Shown: one piece after another, positions 1 to 10,638 of the stretch
Numbering within the stretch: the stretch's first letter is position 1
Layout of the letters: each line of letters starts with the position of its first letter
Assembly: GCA_023418055.1 (NCBI GenBank)
Contig: JAEZDP010000374.1
Span: 1 to 14,961 of the forward strand
Reading direction: 5' to 3'
Source of the DNA: Acidobacteriota bacterium
GTDB lineage: Bacteria > Acidobacteriota > Vicinamibacteria > Vicinamibacterales > Vicinamibacteraceae
Length of the DNA stretch: 14,961 nucleotides
The notes under the pieces: generated by a model
Databases searched by the model: none
What the model was told of the DNA's origin: nothing
The model's input: the letters and a program-made list of their open reading frames with translations, nothing else
Made by a program: the position numbers and the translations under genes

Positions 1-372
1 ACTGAGATGGTGATCGTGAAGGACATCGATTTCTACAGTCTCTGCGAGCATCACCTGCTGCCGTTCTTCGGCAAGTGTCACGTCGCCTACATCCCGCGGA
101 CGCAGGTCATCGGACTCAGCAAGATTCCGCGACTGGTCGATGTGTTCAGCCGTCGGCTGCAGGTGCAAGAGCGGTTGACCAACGAGATCGCCGAGTGCAT
201 TCGCGAGACCATCGACCCGCTCGGGGTCGGCGTGATCATGCAGGGCACCCACCTGTGCATGGCGATGCGGGGCGTCGAGAAGCAGAACTCGTCCATGGTC
301 ACCAGTGCAATGCTCGGGTCGTTCCGCAGCGACGCGCGCACACGCGCCGAGTTCCTCCAGCTGGCTAAGTGA
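1..372 (+). CDS. folE: GTP cyclohydrolase I, C-terminal part (5' end outside window)
   Basis: This enzyme converts GTP to 7,8-dihydroneopterin triphosphate, the first step of tetrahydrofolate and pterin synthesis, in the cytosol. The reading frame is open to the window edge, and the residues before the first ATG at position 7 already fit the family, so the gene starts upstream. Visible family features are the SLCEHHLLPF block, with the zinc Cys and His at about residues 15 and 18 of the fragment, and the GTHLCMAMRGV block, with the third zinc ligand Cys at about residue 86. The QNSSMVTSAMLGSF segment and the usual C-terminal tail follow. About 123 residues remain of a family usually 180-220 long. 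All three zinc ligands are present, so this is the zinc-dependent FolE type and looks functional. The stop overlaps the end of the convergent DUF2254 gene by 8 bp. Confidence 0.96.
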   Translation, partial: TEMVIVKDIDFYSLCEHHLLPFFGKCHVAYIPRTQVIGLSKIPRLVDVFSRRLQVQERLTNEIAECIRETIDPLGVGVIMQGTHLCMAMRGVEKQNSSMVTSAMLGSFRSDARTRAEFLQLAK

Positions 373-1699
373 CATCGTCGTCGTGGCGGGCGCGCGCGAG
401 CCCCGCCAAGGCCTCGTCCACACGTGCGCACACGTCGTCGACGTCGAGCGGCTCGGGAATCGCCTCGCGTGCGCTTCGCGCGATCATCTCGAGCTGACGC
501 CGTACGGCGCCAGCCTGCACGACGTTGCGCGTGGCGGCGCCGATGCGGGCCAGTGCCTCCACCAGGCGAATCTGGACCGCCACCTGCGTCCGCGCGGCCT
601 GTCGCAGCGGGTCCATCGCCGCACGAAGGGCCCCGTCGAACGACTCGACACGCAGACGAGTGACCCGGCGCGTTCCGCTGCCGTCACGCAGGACCGTGGT
701 CGCGGGCGGACGTCCGGCCATCGCGATCAACGCGGCACTGAGGCGGTCGACGCAGGCTATCGCGGTGAACGGGTCGTTGATGCCCGGTGACAGGGCCCGC
801 AGCGCAACTTCGACGAGTTGTACGACGCCGAACTCGACGTCCTGGATCATCGTGCGCTCGGCGCCGAGCACCAGGGCGCGGCGCACATCGTCGAGAGGCG
901 GCTTGCCCTCGCGGCAGGCGAGGCGTGCCAGGACGTCGCCTTCCACGACGAAATCGCCTGGCCGCACGTCGACCCACATCTGCCCGTCGCACGCCTCCGC
1001 TATTGAGACCAGGCCTTCGTGGTCGGCCACCGTCACGTAGCCCGTGGACCGCGCGTGCACCGGCACGGCGCCGGGCGGGGGGCCCGGCTGCGGGGCGACG
1101 TCGTCCTTTCGCGGCCGTTCGGCCCGCGCATCGCCCAGTGACGCCATCAATTCACGACTCGCGGCCGCTACGACGGAGGTGGCATTGATGGACGAGGCGA
1201 CGTGGTGGATGAAGTACACGAGGTAGGCCAGACAGAGTCCGGCCATCGTGGTGGCGGCTGCCACGGAGACATGAGGCACCACTGACGTCTCGCCGTCGGA
1301 GCGCACGCCACGAAGGGCGCCGATACAGAACACGAATGTCGCCAGAAACGCTCCGAGACCCACCTGCGTCACGCGGTCGCGCATGAACGTGCGCAGCAGT
1401 CGAGGCCCGTACTGTCCTGCGGCAAGCGTCAGCGCCACGAGCGTCAGCGAGTAGGAGAGGCTCGCCAGTGTGATCATCGACGCGGCGATGGTGGTCAGCA
1501 CGGCTCTGGCGCCCTCGGGTCCGGCCGTGCTCATCCAGCGGCCCCACGGCCCGCGCGTGTCGGGCACGATGTGCAGGTCGAGCGAACTGGTCAGGACCGA
1601 CAGCAGCACCGCTGCCGCCACCATGAGGGCGGGGACCAGCCAGTAGCTGCCCCGCAGCGAGTCGAACAGCACCCGGACGCGACCAGACATGACGGCCAT
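365..1699 (-). CDS. DUF2254 family predicted membrane protein
   Basis: This 444-residue protein matches the DUF2254 family of bacterial inner-membrane proteins, whose function is unknown. Four hydrophobic segments lie at about residues 20-38, 67-92, 113-131 and 148-166. A long soluble C-terminal part follows, containing the family's TGYV...VRPGDFVVEGDVL stretch (about 219-256) and the hallmark RALSPGINDPFTA (301-313). A low-complexity Pro/Ala linker (about 200-212) separates the two halves. The ATG at 1699 lies 6 bp after the stop of the LON-domain gene. That stop is part of TGAGG, which can serve as a ribosome binding site, so the two genes are probably coupled. A second ATG at 1690 is an alternative start. 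The 3' end overlaps folE by 8 bp, tail to tail. The family assignment is firm, but the role is unknown. Confidence 0.9.
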   Translation of the reverse strand: MAVMSGRVRVLFDSLRGSYWLVPALMVAAAVLLSVLTSSLDLHIVPDTRGPWGRWMSTAGPEGARAVLTTIAASMITLASLSYSLTLVALTLAAGQYGPRLLRTFMRDRVTQVGLGAFLATFVFCIGALRGVRSDGETSVVPHVSVAAATTMAGLCLAYLVYFIHHVASSINATSVVAAASRELMASLGDARAERPRKDDVAPQPGPPPGAVPVHARSTGYVTVADHEGLVSIAEACDGQMWVDVRPGDFVVEGDVLARLACREGKPPLDDVRRALVLGAERTMIQDVEFGVVQLVEVALRALSPGINDPFTAIACVDRLSAALIAMAGRPPATTVLRDGSGTRRVTRLRVESFDGALRAAMDPLRQAARTQVAVQIRLVEALARIGAATRNVVQAGAVRRQLEMIARSAREAIPEPLDVDDVCARVDEALAGLARARHDDDVT

Positions 1700-1705
1700 G
1701 TCGCC

Positions 1706-2308
1706 TCAATGGGTCGGGCCGCCGGGCCGATCCCGTTCGAGCCAGAGACGTTCGAGACGCTCGATGAGGACGAGGGCCCTGGTCACGACATCCGGCTTCT
1801 CGAGCAGCGCCAGTTTCTCCACGATGTCGATATCGAGGCCCTGGCTGACCGCGTTCACCAGTTCATCATCGGCGATGCCGGAGGGCACGCGAGCTTCACC
1901 GCGTGCTACCACCGGGAAGAGCAACGCATCGAGCCGGTGTCGAAGCTCGCGCAGCCGACGCACGTCGGCGCCTGCGGCCACTTCGTCCATCCAGTCCACT
2001 TCCGCCTCCCTGTACGGCCGCGTGAGCCGTTCGGTGCGGACGCTGAACTTGCGTGTCCCACGCAGCACGATGTTGTAGCGGCCATCCGGCAGTTCCTCGT
2101 GCTGCACGATGGTGCCGGCGCACCCGGTGGCGTACACCGGCGGCACGGCCGCGGCCTGCCATCCGGGACGCAACACCACCATGCCGATGCGTCGGTCGCC
2201 ATGCAGCACGTCGCGCACCATGGCCCGATACCGATGCTCGAAGACGTGCAGCGGTAGGAAGGCCTTAGGAAACAGGACGACGTTCGGGAGGGGAAAGAGC
2301 GGCAGCAT
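1706..2308 (-). CDS. Stand-alone LON substrate-binding domain protein
   Basis: This 200-residue protein resembles the N-terminal substrate-recognition domain of Lon protease (PF02190), without the AAA+ or serine-lysine protease parts. It opens with the typical PLFPLPNVVLFP motif and HVFEHRYRAMVRDVL. GCAGTIVQHEELPDGRYNIVLRGTRKF follows as the beta-rich core, and the C-terminal half is helical. Free-standing proteins of this size are common in bacteria, and their role is not established. Recognition or delivery of misfolded proteins is a guess from homology. It sits 19 bp downstream of the P-type ATPase and 6 bp upstream of the DUF2254 gene, on the same strand, so it is probably co-transcribed. 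No good Shine-Dalgarno sequence precedes the ATG. Expression may depend on readthrough from upstream translation. Confidence 0.9.
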   Translation of the reverse strand: MLPLFPLPNVVLFPKAFLPLHVFEHRYRAMVRDVLHGDRRIGMVVLRPGWQAAAVPPVYATGCAGTIVQHEELPDGRYNIVLRGTRKFSVRTERLTRPYREAEVDWMDEVAAGADVRRLRELRHRLDALLFPVVARGEARVPSGIADDELVNAVSQGLDIDIVEKLALLEKPDVVTRALVLIERLERLWLERDRPGGPTH

Positions 2309-2327
2309 TGAAGAGACAGGGGTACGG

Positions 2328-5036
<2,709 letters not shown>

Positions 5037-5045
5037 GCGGGCGGT

Positions 5046-5051
5046 CTCCTC
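5046..5051 (-). promoter_or_regulatory. Ribosome binding site deciding the P-type ATPase start
   Basis: On the minus strand, GAGGAG lies 9 bases before the ATG at 5036. The alternative GTG at 5066 has only short GTCCACG-type repeats upstream. This favours the shorter 902-residue protein. Confidence 0.6.
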
Positions 5052-5052
5052 A

Positions 5053-5081
5053 GTCCACGGTCCCACGGTCCACGGTCCACG
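5053..5081. repeat. Short tandem repeat, four GTCCACG-type units
   Basis: Four adjacent units read GTCCACG, GTCCCACG, GTCCACG and GTCCACG, one with an extra C. They lie just upstream of the ATPase ribosome binding site. On the transcribed strand they read CGTGGAC. They are non-coding if the ATPase starts at 5036. They may be a dispersed intergenic repeat of this genome. Confidence 0.8.
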
Positions 5082-5136
5082 GACTACTTGCTGCGCTCCA
5101 GTCCGGGAATGTCCGCCCTCCCGTCTCCCGTCCTTC

Positions 5137-5208
5137 CTTCGTTCCTTGATTCCTTGATTCCTTCGTTCCTTAGCTCCTTGGCTCCTTAGCTCCTTAGCTC
5201 CTTGGCTC
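5137..5208 (-). repeat. 8-bp purine-rich tandem repeat array, AAGGARNN type
   Basis: Nine contiguous 8-bp units on the + strand have the form CTTNNNTC, with a degenerate continuation to about 5216. Read on the minus strand, the transcribed direction of both flanking genes, the array gives five AAGGAG units followed by five AAGGAA units, each spaced 8 bp apart. The array fills most of the gap between the VWA stop (5221) and the P-type ATPase start. Every unit resembles a Shine-Dalgarno core, yet no start codon follows at a suitable distance. The internal TAA triplets shift through the frames, so it is not coding. The gap holds no hairpin followed by a T run, so I see no terminator in it. Confidence 0.85.
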
Positions 5209-5220
5209 CTTGCTCCCTCC

Positions 5221-6471
5221 CTAGTGCACCGTCCGCGTCTTCTTGTCCATGTAGTCCATCAGGACGTACTGGCCGAGCGTGACGGGCGTCGTGAAGTACG
5301 CCTTGCCGCGGCAGATGCTCGTGACGCGGCGGACGAAGGCCACTAGTTCCGGGTCGCGCGCGAGCATGAAGGTGTTCACCATGATGCCGGCCTTGCGGCA
5401 CGCGGCGACTTCGGCAAAGGTCTCAGACACCACCCACGGGTCGAGGCCGAACGCGTTGCGATAGATCTGGCCGTCCGGCGTGGTGAGCGCTGAGGGCTTA
5501 CCGTCGGTGATCATCACGATCTGCCGCATGTCCTTCCGCTCGCGCTCGAGCAGGCGGCGGGCCAGGCGCAGCCCCTCCCGCGTGTTCGTGTAGTAGGGCC
5601 CCACGCGCACGCGCGCCAGGTGCTGCACCGGCACTTCTTCGGCCGAGTCGTGGAAGAGGACTACCTTGAGGGCGTCGCCCGGGTACTGGTGCCTGATGAG
5701 ATTGGCGAGCGCCAGCGCCACCCGTTTGGCCGGGGTGAATCGGTCTTCACCGTACAGGATCATGCTGTGGCTGCAGTCGAGCATCACGACGGTGGCGCAC
5801 GAGCTCTGGTATTCGCCCTGCGTCACGTGCAGGTCGTCGTGCGTGACCTCGAGCCCTCGTCCCGGCGACGGAAGACCTGCGCGCGAGACGGCCGACAGCA
5901 GGGTGGCGCCGGCGTCGAGGTTCATGGTGTCGCCGAACTCGTACGGCTTGGCCGCGCCGCCGGCCTCGATACCCGTGGCGAGGTCGCGCGTGTCGTGCCG
6001 GCCCGCGCTGCTGCGGCCGAGGGAGCCGAGCAGGTCGCGCAGGGCGCGATAGCCGAGGAAGTCGAGCCCTTTGTCGGTGACCTCGAAGGTCACCGGTGGC
6101 AGGTCACGCCCCGTCTCGCCAGGGCCATCGGTCAGTTGCCCCTTACCCGGCTGCGGCGCGAGATAGCCGCGCTGCGTGAGGCCCTCCATGAGCCGGTCCA
6201 CGAGATCCTCGAGGGCGGTGCGGCCGTCGCCGTCGGCCGGATCGCCCATCAAGCGCTCGAGTTGTTCGGGCGGCAGGAGGCCGCCGCGAAGTAGCGCGTC
6301 GAGGATGGCGTCGGCCACGTCCTCACGCGAGTGCCCACGCGCGTTGGGGTCGGGCGCGTACGGGTTGTCGAACCCGCTCGAGAGCAGCAGGTCCGAGAGC
6401 TTGGCCATCAACTCGTCGAGGCTCAGGCCCTCGAACTCGTCCGGCACGTACCGGGTGTACGTGTATTTCAT
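5221..6471 (-). CDS. VWA (MIDAS) domain protein, partner of MoxR/Mg-chelatase-like ATPase
   Basis: This 416-residue protein has a C-terminal von Willebrand factor A domain. The metal-binding MIDAS motif DCSHS lies at about residues 232-236. A Thr in YYTNTREGL (about 297) and Asp in ITDGKPS (about 323) complete the metal site. The N-terminal half is acidic and helical, with no signal peptide or membrane segment, so it is cytosolic. Such proteins pair with AAA+ ATPases as in the Mg-chelatase D/I arrangement, where the VWA part binds the client while the ATPase does the work. The client here is unknown. The ATPase gene ends 9 bp upstream, and its stop lies inside TGAGGG, which acts as the ribosome binding site 6 bases before this ATG. 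I recall the same two-gene layout in mycobacteria (Rv0958/Rv0959-like), from memory. Confidence 0.92.
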   Translation of the reverse strand: MKYTYTRYVPDEFEGLSLDELMAKLSDLLLSSGFDNPYAPDPNARGHSREDVADAILDALLRGGLLPPEQLERLMGDPADGDGRTALEDLVDRLMEGLTQRGYLAPQPGKGQLTDGPGETGRDLPPVTFEVTDKGLDFLGYRALRDLLGSLGRSSAGRHDTRDLATGIEAGGAAKPYEFGDTMNLDAGATLLSAVSRAGLPSPGRGLEVTHDDLHVTQGEYQSSCATVVMLDCSHSMILYGEDRFTPAKRVALALANLIRHQYPGDALKVVLFHDSAEEVPVQHLARVRVGPYYTNTREGLRLARRLLERERKDMRQIVMITDGKPSALTTPDGQIYRNAFGLDPWVVSETFAEVAACRKAGIMVNTFMLARDPELVAFVRRVTSICRGKAYFTTPVTLGQYVLMDYMDKKTRTVH

Positions 6472-6477
6472 GCCCAG

Positions 6478-6480
6478 CCC

Positions 6481-6482
<2 letters not shown>
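6478..6482 (-). promoter_or_regulatory. Ribosome binding site of the VWA gene, inside the upstream stop
   Basis: GAGGG on the minus strand, 6 bases before the ATG at 6471, shares bases with the TGA stop of the AAA+ ATPase gene. This supports translational coupling of the pair. Confidence 0.55.
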
Positions 6483-8004
<1,522 letters not shown>

Positions 8005-8009
8005 AGGGC

Positions 8010-8018
8010 GATAGTATC
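8010..8018. promoter_or_regulatory. Candidate symmetric two-way promoter (overlapping -10 boxes)
   Basis: The 19-bp gap between two divergent genes contains GATAGTATC. On the + strand TAGTAT (8012-8017) ends 6 bases before the GTG at 8024. On the minus strand TACTAT (8016-8011) ends 6 bases before the ATG at 8004. Both fit TANNNT. The exact mirrored spacing suggests leaderless transcripts in both directions from one core. No -35 match is evident, and none could be placed without entering the genes. Confidence 0.45.
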
Positions 8019-8023
8019 AGGGT

Positions 8024-8836
8024 GTGGTGCTTGCGTTTGCCCATCGCGGAGGATCCGCCCTTCGCCCAGAAAACACGCTGCTGGCCTTCGATCACGGCCT
8101 TCAGGTCGGGGCCGACGGCCTCGAGTTCGACGTGCGCCTGTCGCGCGACGGCGTGGTCGTCGTCCACCATGACGAGACCCTCGATCGCACGACCAACGGC
8201 GCCGGCCCCGTGTCGGACTACAGCGCCGATGCGCTGGCGCAACTCGACGCGACGTTCCATTTCCGCGGCATCGAGGGCCAGCGCTTCATGGGACGCGGCC
8301 AGGGCGTGCCCCGACTCACGCAGGTGTTGTCGCGGTATCCGGGCATCCCGCTCATCATCGAGTTGAAGGGCCGCGACCCCGAACTCGGACGCCGCACGCT
8401 CGACGCCGTCCGCGCCGCCCGTGCCCTCGACCGCGTGTGCTTCGGCGGATTCTCGCGCCGTGTGCTGCAGGCGGTGCGCGACGCGGAACCGGACGCGTGT
8501 ACGAGTGCCGCGCGTGAGGAGGTCCGGTGGTTCCTCTATCGCAGCTGGGTCGGGCTTGCACCGACGGCCACCGCGTTTCGGGCCCTGCAGGTGCCCGAAT
8601 GTGCCGGCCGCACGCGCGTCGTCTCGCGGCGGTTCGTCGAGGCAGCCGAACGTGCCGGCGTGCCCGTCCAGGTGTGGACCGTCGATCTGCCTGCAGACAT
8701 GGAGCGTCTGCTCGGCTGGGGCGTGAACGCGCTCATCAGCGATCGTCCGGATCTTGCGGCACAAGTGATCCGTCGCTGGCGGGCGCAGCAGCCATCAGCC
8801 ACGGCCGCACGCGTTGCGGCAGCAGCACCAGAGTGA
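8024..8836 (+). CDS. Glycerophosphodiester phosphodiesterase (GDPD family)
   Basis: This enzyme hydrolyses glycerophosphodiesters, products of phospholipid turnover, to glycerol-3-phosphate and an alcohol. It has 270 residues with the full N-terminal catalytic set: AHRGG (His7, Arg8), ENT near 16-18, LEFDVRLSRDG (Glu34, Asp36) and VHHDETLDRTTNG (His49). It ends with the family's GVNALISDRPDL segment. No signal peptide is seen, so it is probably cytosolic, as in UgpQ-like enzymes. The start is the first of two consecutive GTG codons. A stop in the same frame at 8012 limits any extension, and TAGTAT ends 6 bases upstream. It is divergent from the AAA+ ATPase gene. Its last 101 bp, which include conserved residues, overlap the end of the convergent membrane-protein gene. 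Confidence 0.93.
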   Translation: MVLAFAHRGGSALRPENTLLAFDHGLQVGADGLEFDVRLSRDGVVVVHHDETLDRTTNGAGPVSDYSADALAQLDATFHFRGIEGQRFMGRGQGVPRLTQVLSRYPGIPLIIELKGRDPELGRRTLDAVRAARALDRVCFGGFSRRVLQAVRDAEPDACTSAAREEVRWFLYRSWVGLAPTATAFRALQVPECAGRTRVVSRRFVEAAERAGVPVQVWTVDLPADMERLLGWGVNALISDRPDLAAQVIRRWRAQQPSATAARVAAAAPE

Positions 8837-9437
8837 ACAGGTAGACCAGCACCGTGACGAACGCGGCGTAGCCCGTGGCGCCGCCGTGCGGCGCGTAGCC
8901 CAGCGCGCCGAGCGAGATGCCTTCGAGCAGCGTCGCGAGCAGGCGTTGCGCCAGGCTGCCTGCCGGCGCATACAGCCCGTCGAGCACCACGAACTTCAGG
9001 ACGAAGGCCGAGAGGAAGACCACCGCCAGGCTCTGCAGCACCCGCGTGCCGCCCGGCCGGGCCGCCAGCGTGTTGAGCAGCAGCACCAAGAAGAACACGT
9101 TGGCCAGCACCTGCAGCAGCCCCGCCTCCGGCGTCAGGCAGTTGAAGACCTGCGCGGTGGCCAGCAGCAGCAACAGGCACACCATCGCGCCCGAGGCGTT
9201 CTCCACCGGACGGCGGTGCGGCCCCACCAGCAGCCACGGCACGAGCACGCCGGCACGCACGAGCGCGCCGAGCAGGAGCACCGACAGCACGAGCGACATC
9301 AGGGGCGGCGGCAGGAACACGAAGCTGCCATCGGCCACCAGCGTGCGGAAGCCGCCGCCGAGCACGACGGCCAGCTGCAGCAGCGGCAGGGTGAAGGCTT
9401 CGTGGACGGGTGCCAGGGTCGTGCGGATGGTCGTCAC
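8736..9437 (-). CDS. Polytopic membrane protein of unknown function, last gene of the lut operon
   Basis: I do not recognise this family. The 233-residue product has about six hydrophobic segments, near residues 16-34, 46-70, 83-101, 106-125, 133-152 and 188-207. The tail is short, polar and acidic. There are no obvious charged residues within the helices that would indicate a transporter class. The GTG at 9437 is chosen because it forms a GTGA overlap with the stop of the upstream TPR-like gene, matching the other junctions of this operon. An ATG at 9479 would give a 14-residue extension reaching further into that gene. The 3' end, including the last helix, overlaps the GDPD gene by 101 bp in antisense. 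Coupling to lutABC suggests a membrane role linked to lactate oxidation, but this is inference only. Confidence 0.75.
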   Translation of the reverse strand: MTTIRTTLAPVHEAFTLPLLQLAVVLGGGFRTLVADGSFVFLPPPLMSLVLSVLLLGALVRAGVLVPWLLVGPHRRPVENASGAMVCLLLLLATAQVFNCLTPEAGLLQVLANVFFLVLLLNTLAARPGGTRVLQSLAVVFLSAFVLKFVVLDGLYAPAGSLAQRLLATLLEGISLGALGYAPHGGATGYAAFVTVLVYLFTLVLLPQRVRPWLMAAAPASDGSLVPQDPDDR

Positions 9438-9955
9438 TTCCGGCCCCGGAACACACGCAACGGGTTGAGATCGGACCACTCGCGTGTCAGGCCCCGCTGC
9501 AACTCCGCGCGCAGTTCATCGGCCGTGGTCATCGTCAGTCCATCGTCGTCCACCACGACGCGTCCGTCCGGAGCCACGGCGATGGCCCGATCGACGGCCG
9601 CCAGCCCTTCGGCATACAGCACGTCGTCGTGCGACACGCGTCCCCAGCCTTCGCGGTAGAACGCATAGGCGATGTAGAACTGTGTCCGGGCGTCACGACG
9701 GGCCGGGTCGGCCCGGGCGAAGGCGGCCCTGGCCTCGGGGAACTGGTCGCGGAGGAAGAACTGCCGGCCCTCTTCGAACTGCACGGGATCGACGCGATAG
9801 GCCCCCACCGTGGCCGCCACACCGCCCGTGATCTCGTCGATCGAGGCCGGCTGGACCGAGAACAGCCACGCCGCAAACAGCAGGCCCGCGGCGGACACCA
9901 CGAGTCCGGCCACCCGGATCGACGTGTCGCGTGCACTCCACGCCCCTCGGGTCAT
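9434..9955 (-). CDS. Small membrane-anchored TPR-like protein coupled to lutC
   Basis: This 173-residue protein has an N-terminal hydrophobic segment at about residues 14-33 with a basic side before it, so it is probably anchored by one helix with the rest outside the cytosol. Residues 58-128 (EEGRQFFLRDQFPEARAAFA, then a FYIAYAFYREG helix and a VDRAIAVAPDG helix) have the look of tetratricopeptide repeats, which usually bind partner proteins. No catalytic motif is seen. The ATG at 9955 is chosen because it overlaps the lutC stop as ATGA. The open frame continues upstream to 10063, but only through lutC coding sequence. The stop overlaps the next gene's GTG. It has no good Shine-Dalgarno sequence, so translation probably depends on lutC. 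The function is unknown. Confidence 0.78.
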   Translation of the reverse strand: MTRGAWSARDTSIRVAGLVVSAAGLLFAAWLFSVQPASIDEITGGVAATVGAYRVDPVQFEEGRQFFLRDQFPEARAAFARADPARRDARTQFYIAYAFYREGWGRVSHDDVLYAEGLAAVDRAIAVAPDGRVVVDDDGLTMTTADELRAELQRGLTREWSDLNPLRVFRGRK

Positions 9956-10638
9956 GAGACGAAGACGACATGGACGGCTCGCGGGCCGTGCACGCCACGC
10001 GTCAGCGTCATCTCGATGTCGGCCGTGCGGCTCGGGCCCGTGATCGCCACGCAGTTGGCCCATGCGCGCACGCGCCCCGGGTCATCGGCCATCCATGTGC
10101 CAAGCGACGGCACCAGCTGGTCGCGGCGCACGAGGGCCACGTGCACGGGCGGCAGCAGCGACGCGAGGCGCGGGCGCCCGGCGCCGCTCGCCACCACCAC
10201 GGAGCCGGTGTCGGCCAGCAGGGTCGTTGCACCCGTCACGCCGACGGCGGCCACTTCCATCTGACGCAAGTCCTGGGCGTGGCCGATGTCGTCGAGACGT
10301 ACGGTGCCATCCACCACCGTGAGGCCGTCGCGACTCAGTGCCCCGAGGACACCGGGCAGTGGCAGGTGCTCTTCGTCCCACGCGAGTACCGACGCCGACG
10401 CGTGCCCCTCGCACACGTGTCGCACGAGGGCGACGATGTCGGGAAGCGTCGAGAGGTGGTGCACATGTCCGCCCACGCTTTCGCACGCCGCCGTGAATCG
10501 TGCCACCTGCGCGTCGAGGTCCCCGGCCGTACCAGCCGTCGAGCCGCGCACGCCAGGATGGGGCATCCGCCCGTCGTCCACGGGCGTACGCGTGGCAAGC
10601 ACAGACGCAGGCCACGGCAGCGCAGGCGCCCCGTTCAT
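9952..10638 (-). CDS. lutC: Lactate utilization protein C, LUD-domain protein
   Basis: This is the LutC (YkgG) subunit of the LutABC L-lactate oxidation complex, a soluble LUD-domain (PF02589) protein of 228 residues. Family marks are ADTGSVVVA (about 142-150), SLLPPVHVALV (about 160-170) and the C-terminal ITGPSRTADIEMTLTRGVHGP (about 199-219, a strongly conserved signature). The first 40 residues, rich in Pro, Gly and Ala, are probably disordered. The ATG at 10638 overlaps the lutB stop as ATGA and follows AGGGGA, so it is preferred to the much longer open frame that reaches 10941 inside lutB. In known LutABC systems the complex passes electrons from lactate through iron-sulfur clusters to the respiratory chain. 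LutC carries no cluster and its precise role is not settled. Confidence 0.92.
   Translation of the reverse strand: MNGAPALPWPASVLATRTPVDDGRMPHPGVRGSTAGTAGDLDAQVARFTAACESVGGHVHHLSTLPDIVALVRHVCEGHASASVLAWDEEHLPLPGVLGALSRDGLTVVDGTVRLDDIGHAQDLRQMEVAAVGVTGATTLLADTGSVVVASGAGRPRLASLLPPVHVALVRRDQLVPSLGTWMADDPGRVRAWANCVAITGPSRTADIEMTLTRGVHGPRAVHVVFVS

Noticed and set aside
5137..5216. CRISPR array or terminator in the VWA-ATPase gap
   Set aside because: The units are 8 bp, contiguous and without spacers, so not CRISPR. There is no hairpin followed by a T run in either direction.
9956..10063. N-terminal extension of the TPR-like gene by 36 codons
   Set aside because: The extra residues are Arg/His-rich and overlap lutC. 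The ATG at 9955 puts the membrane anchor at the N terminus and overlaps the lutC stop.
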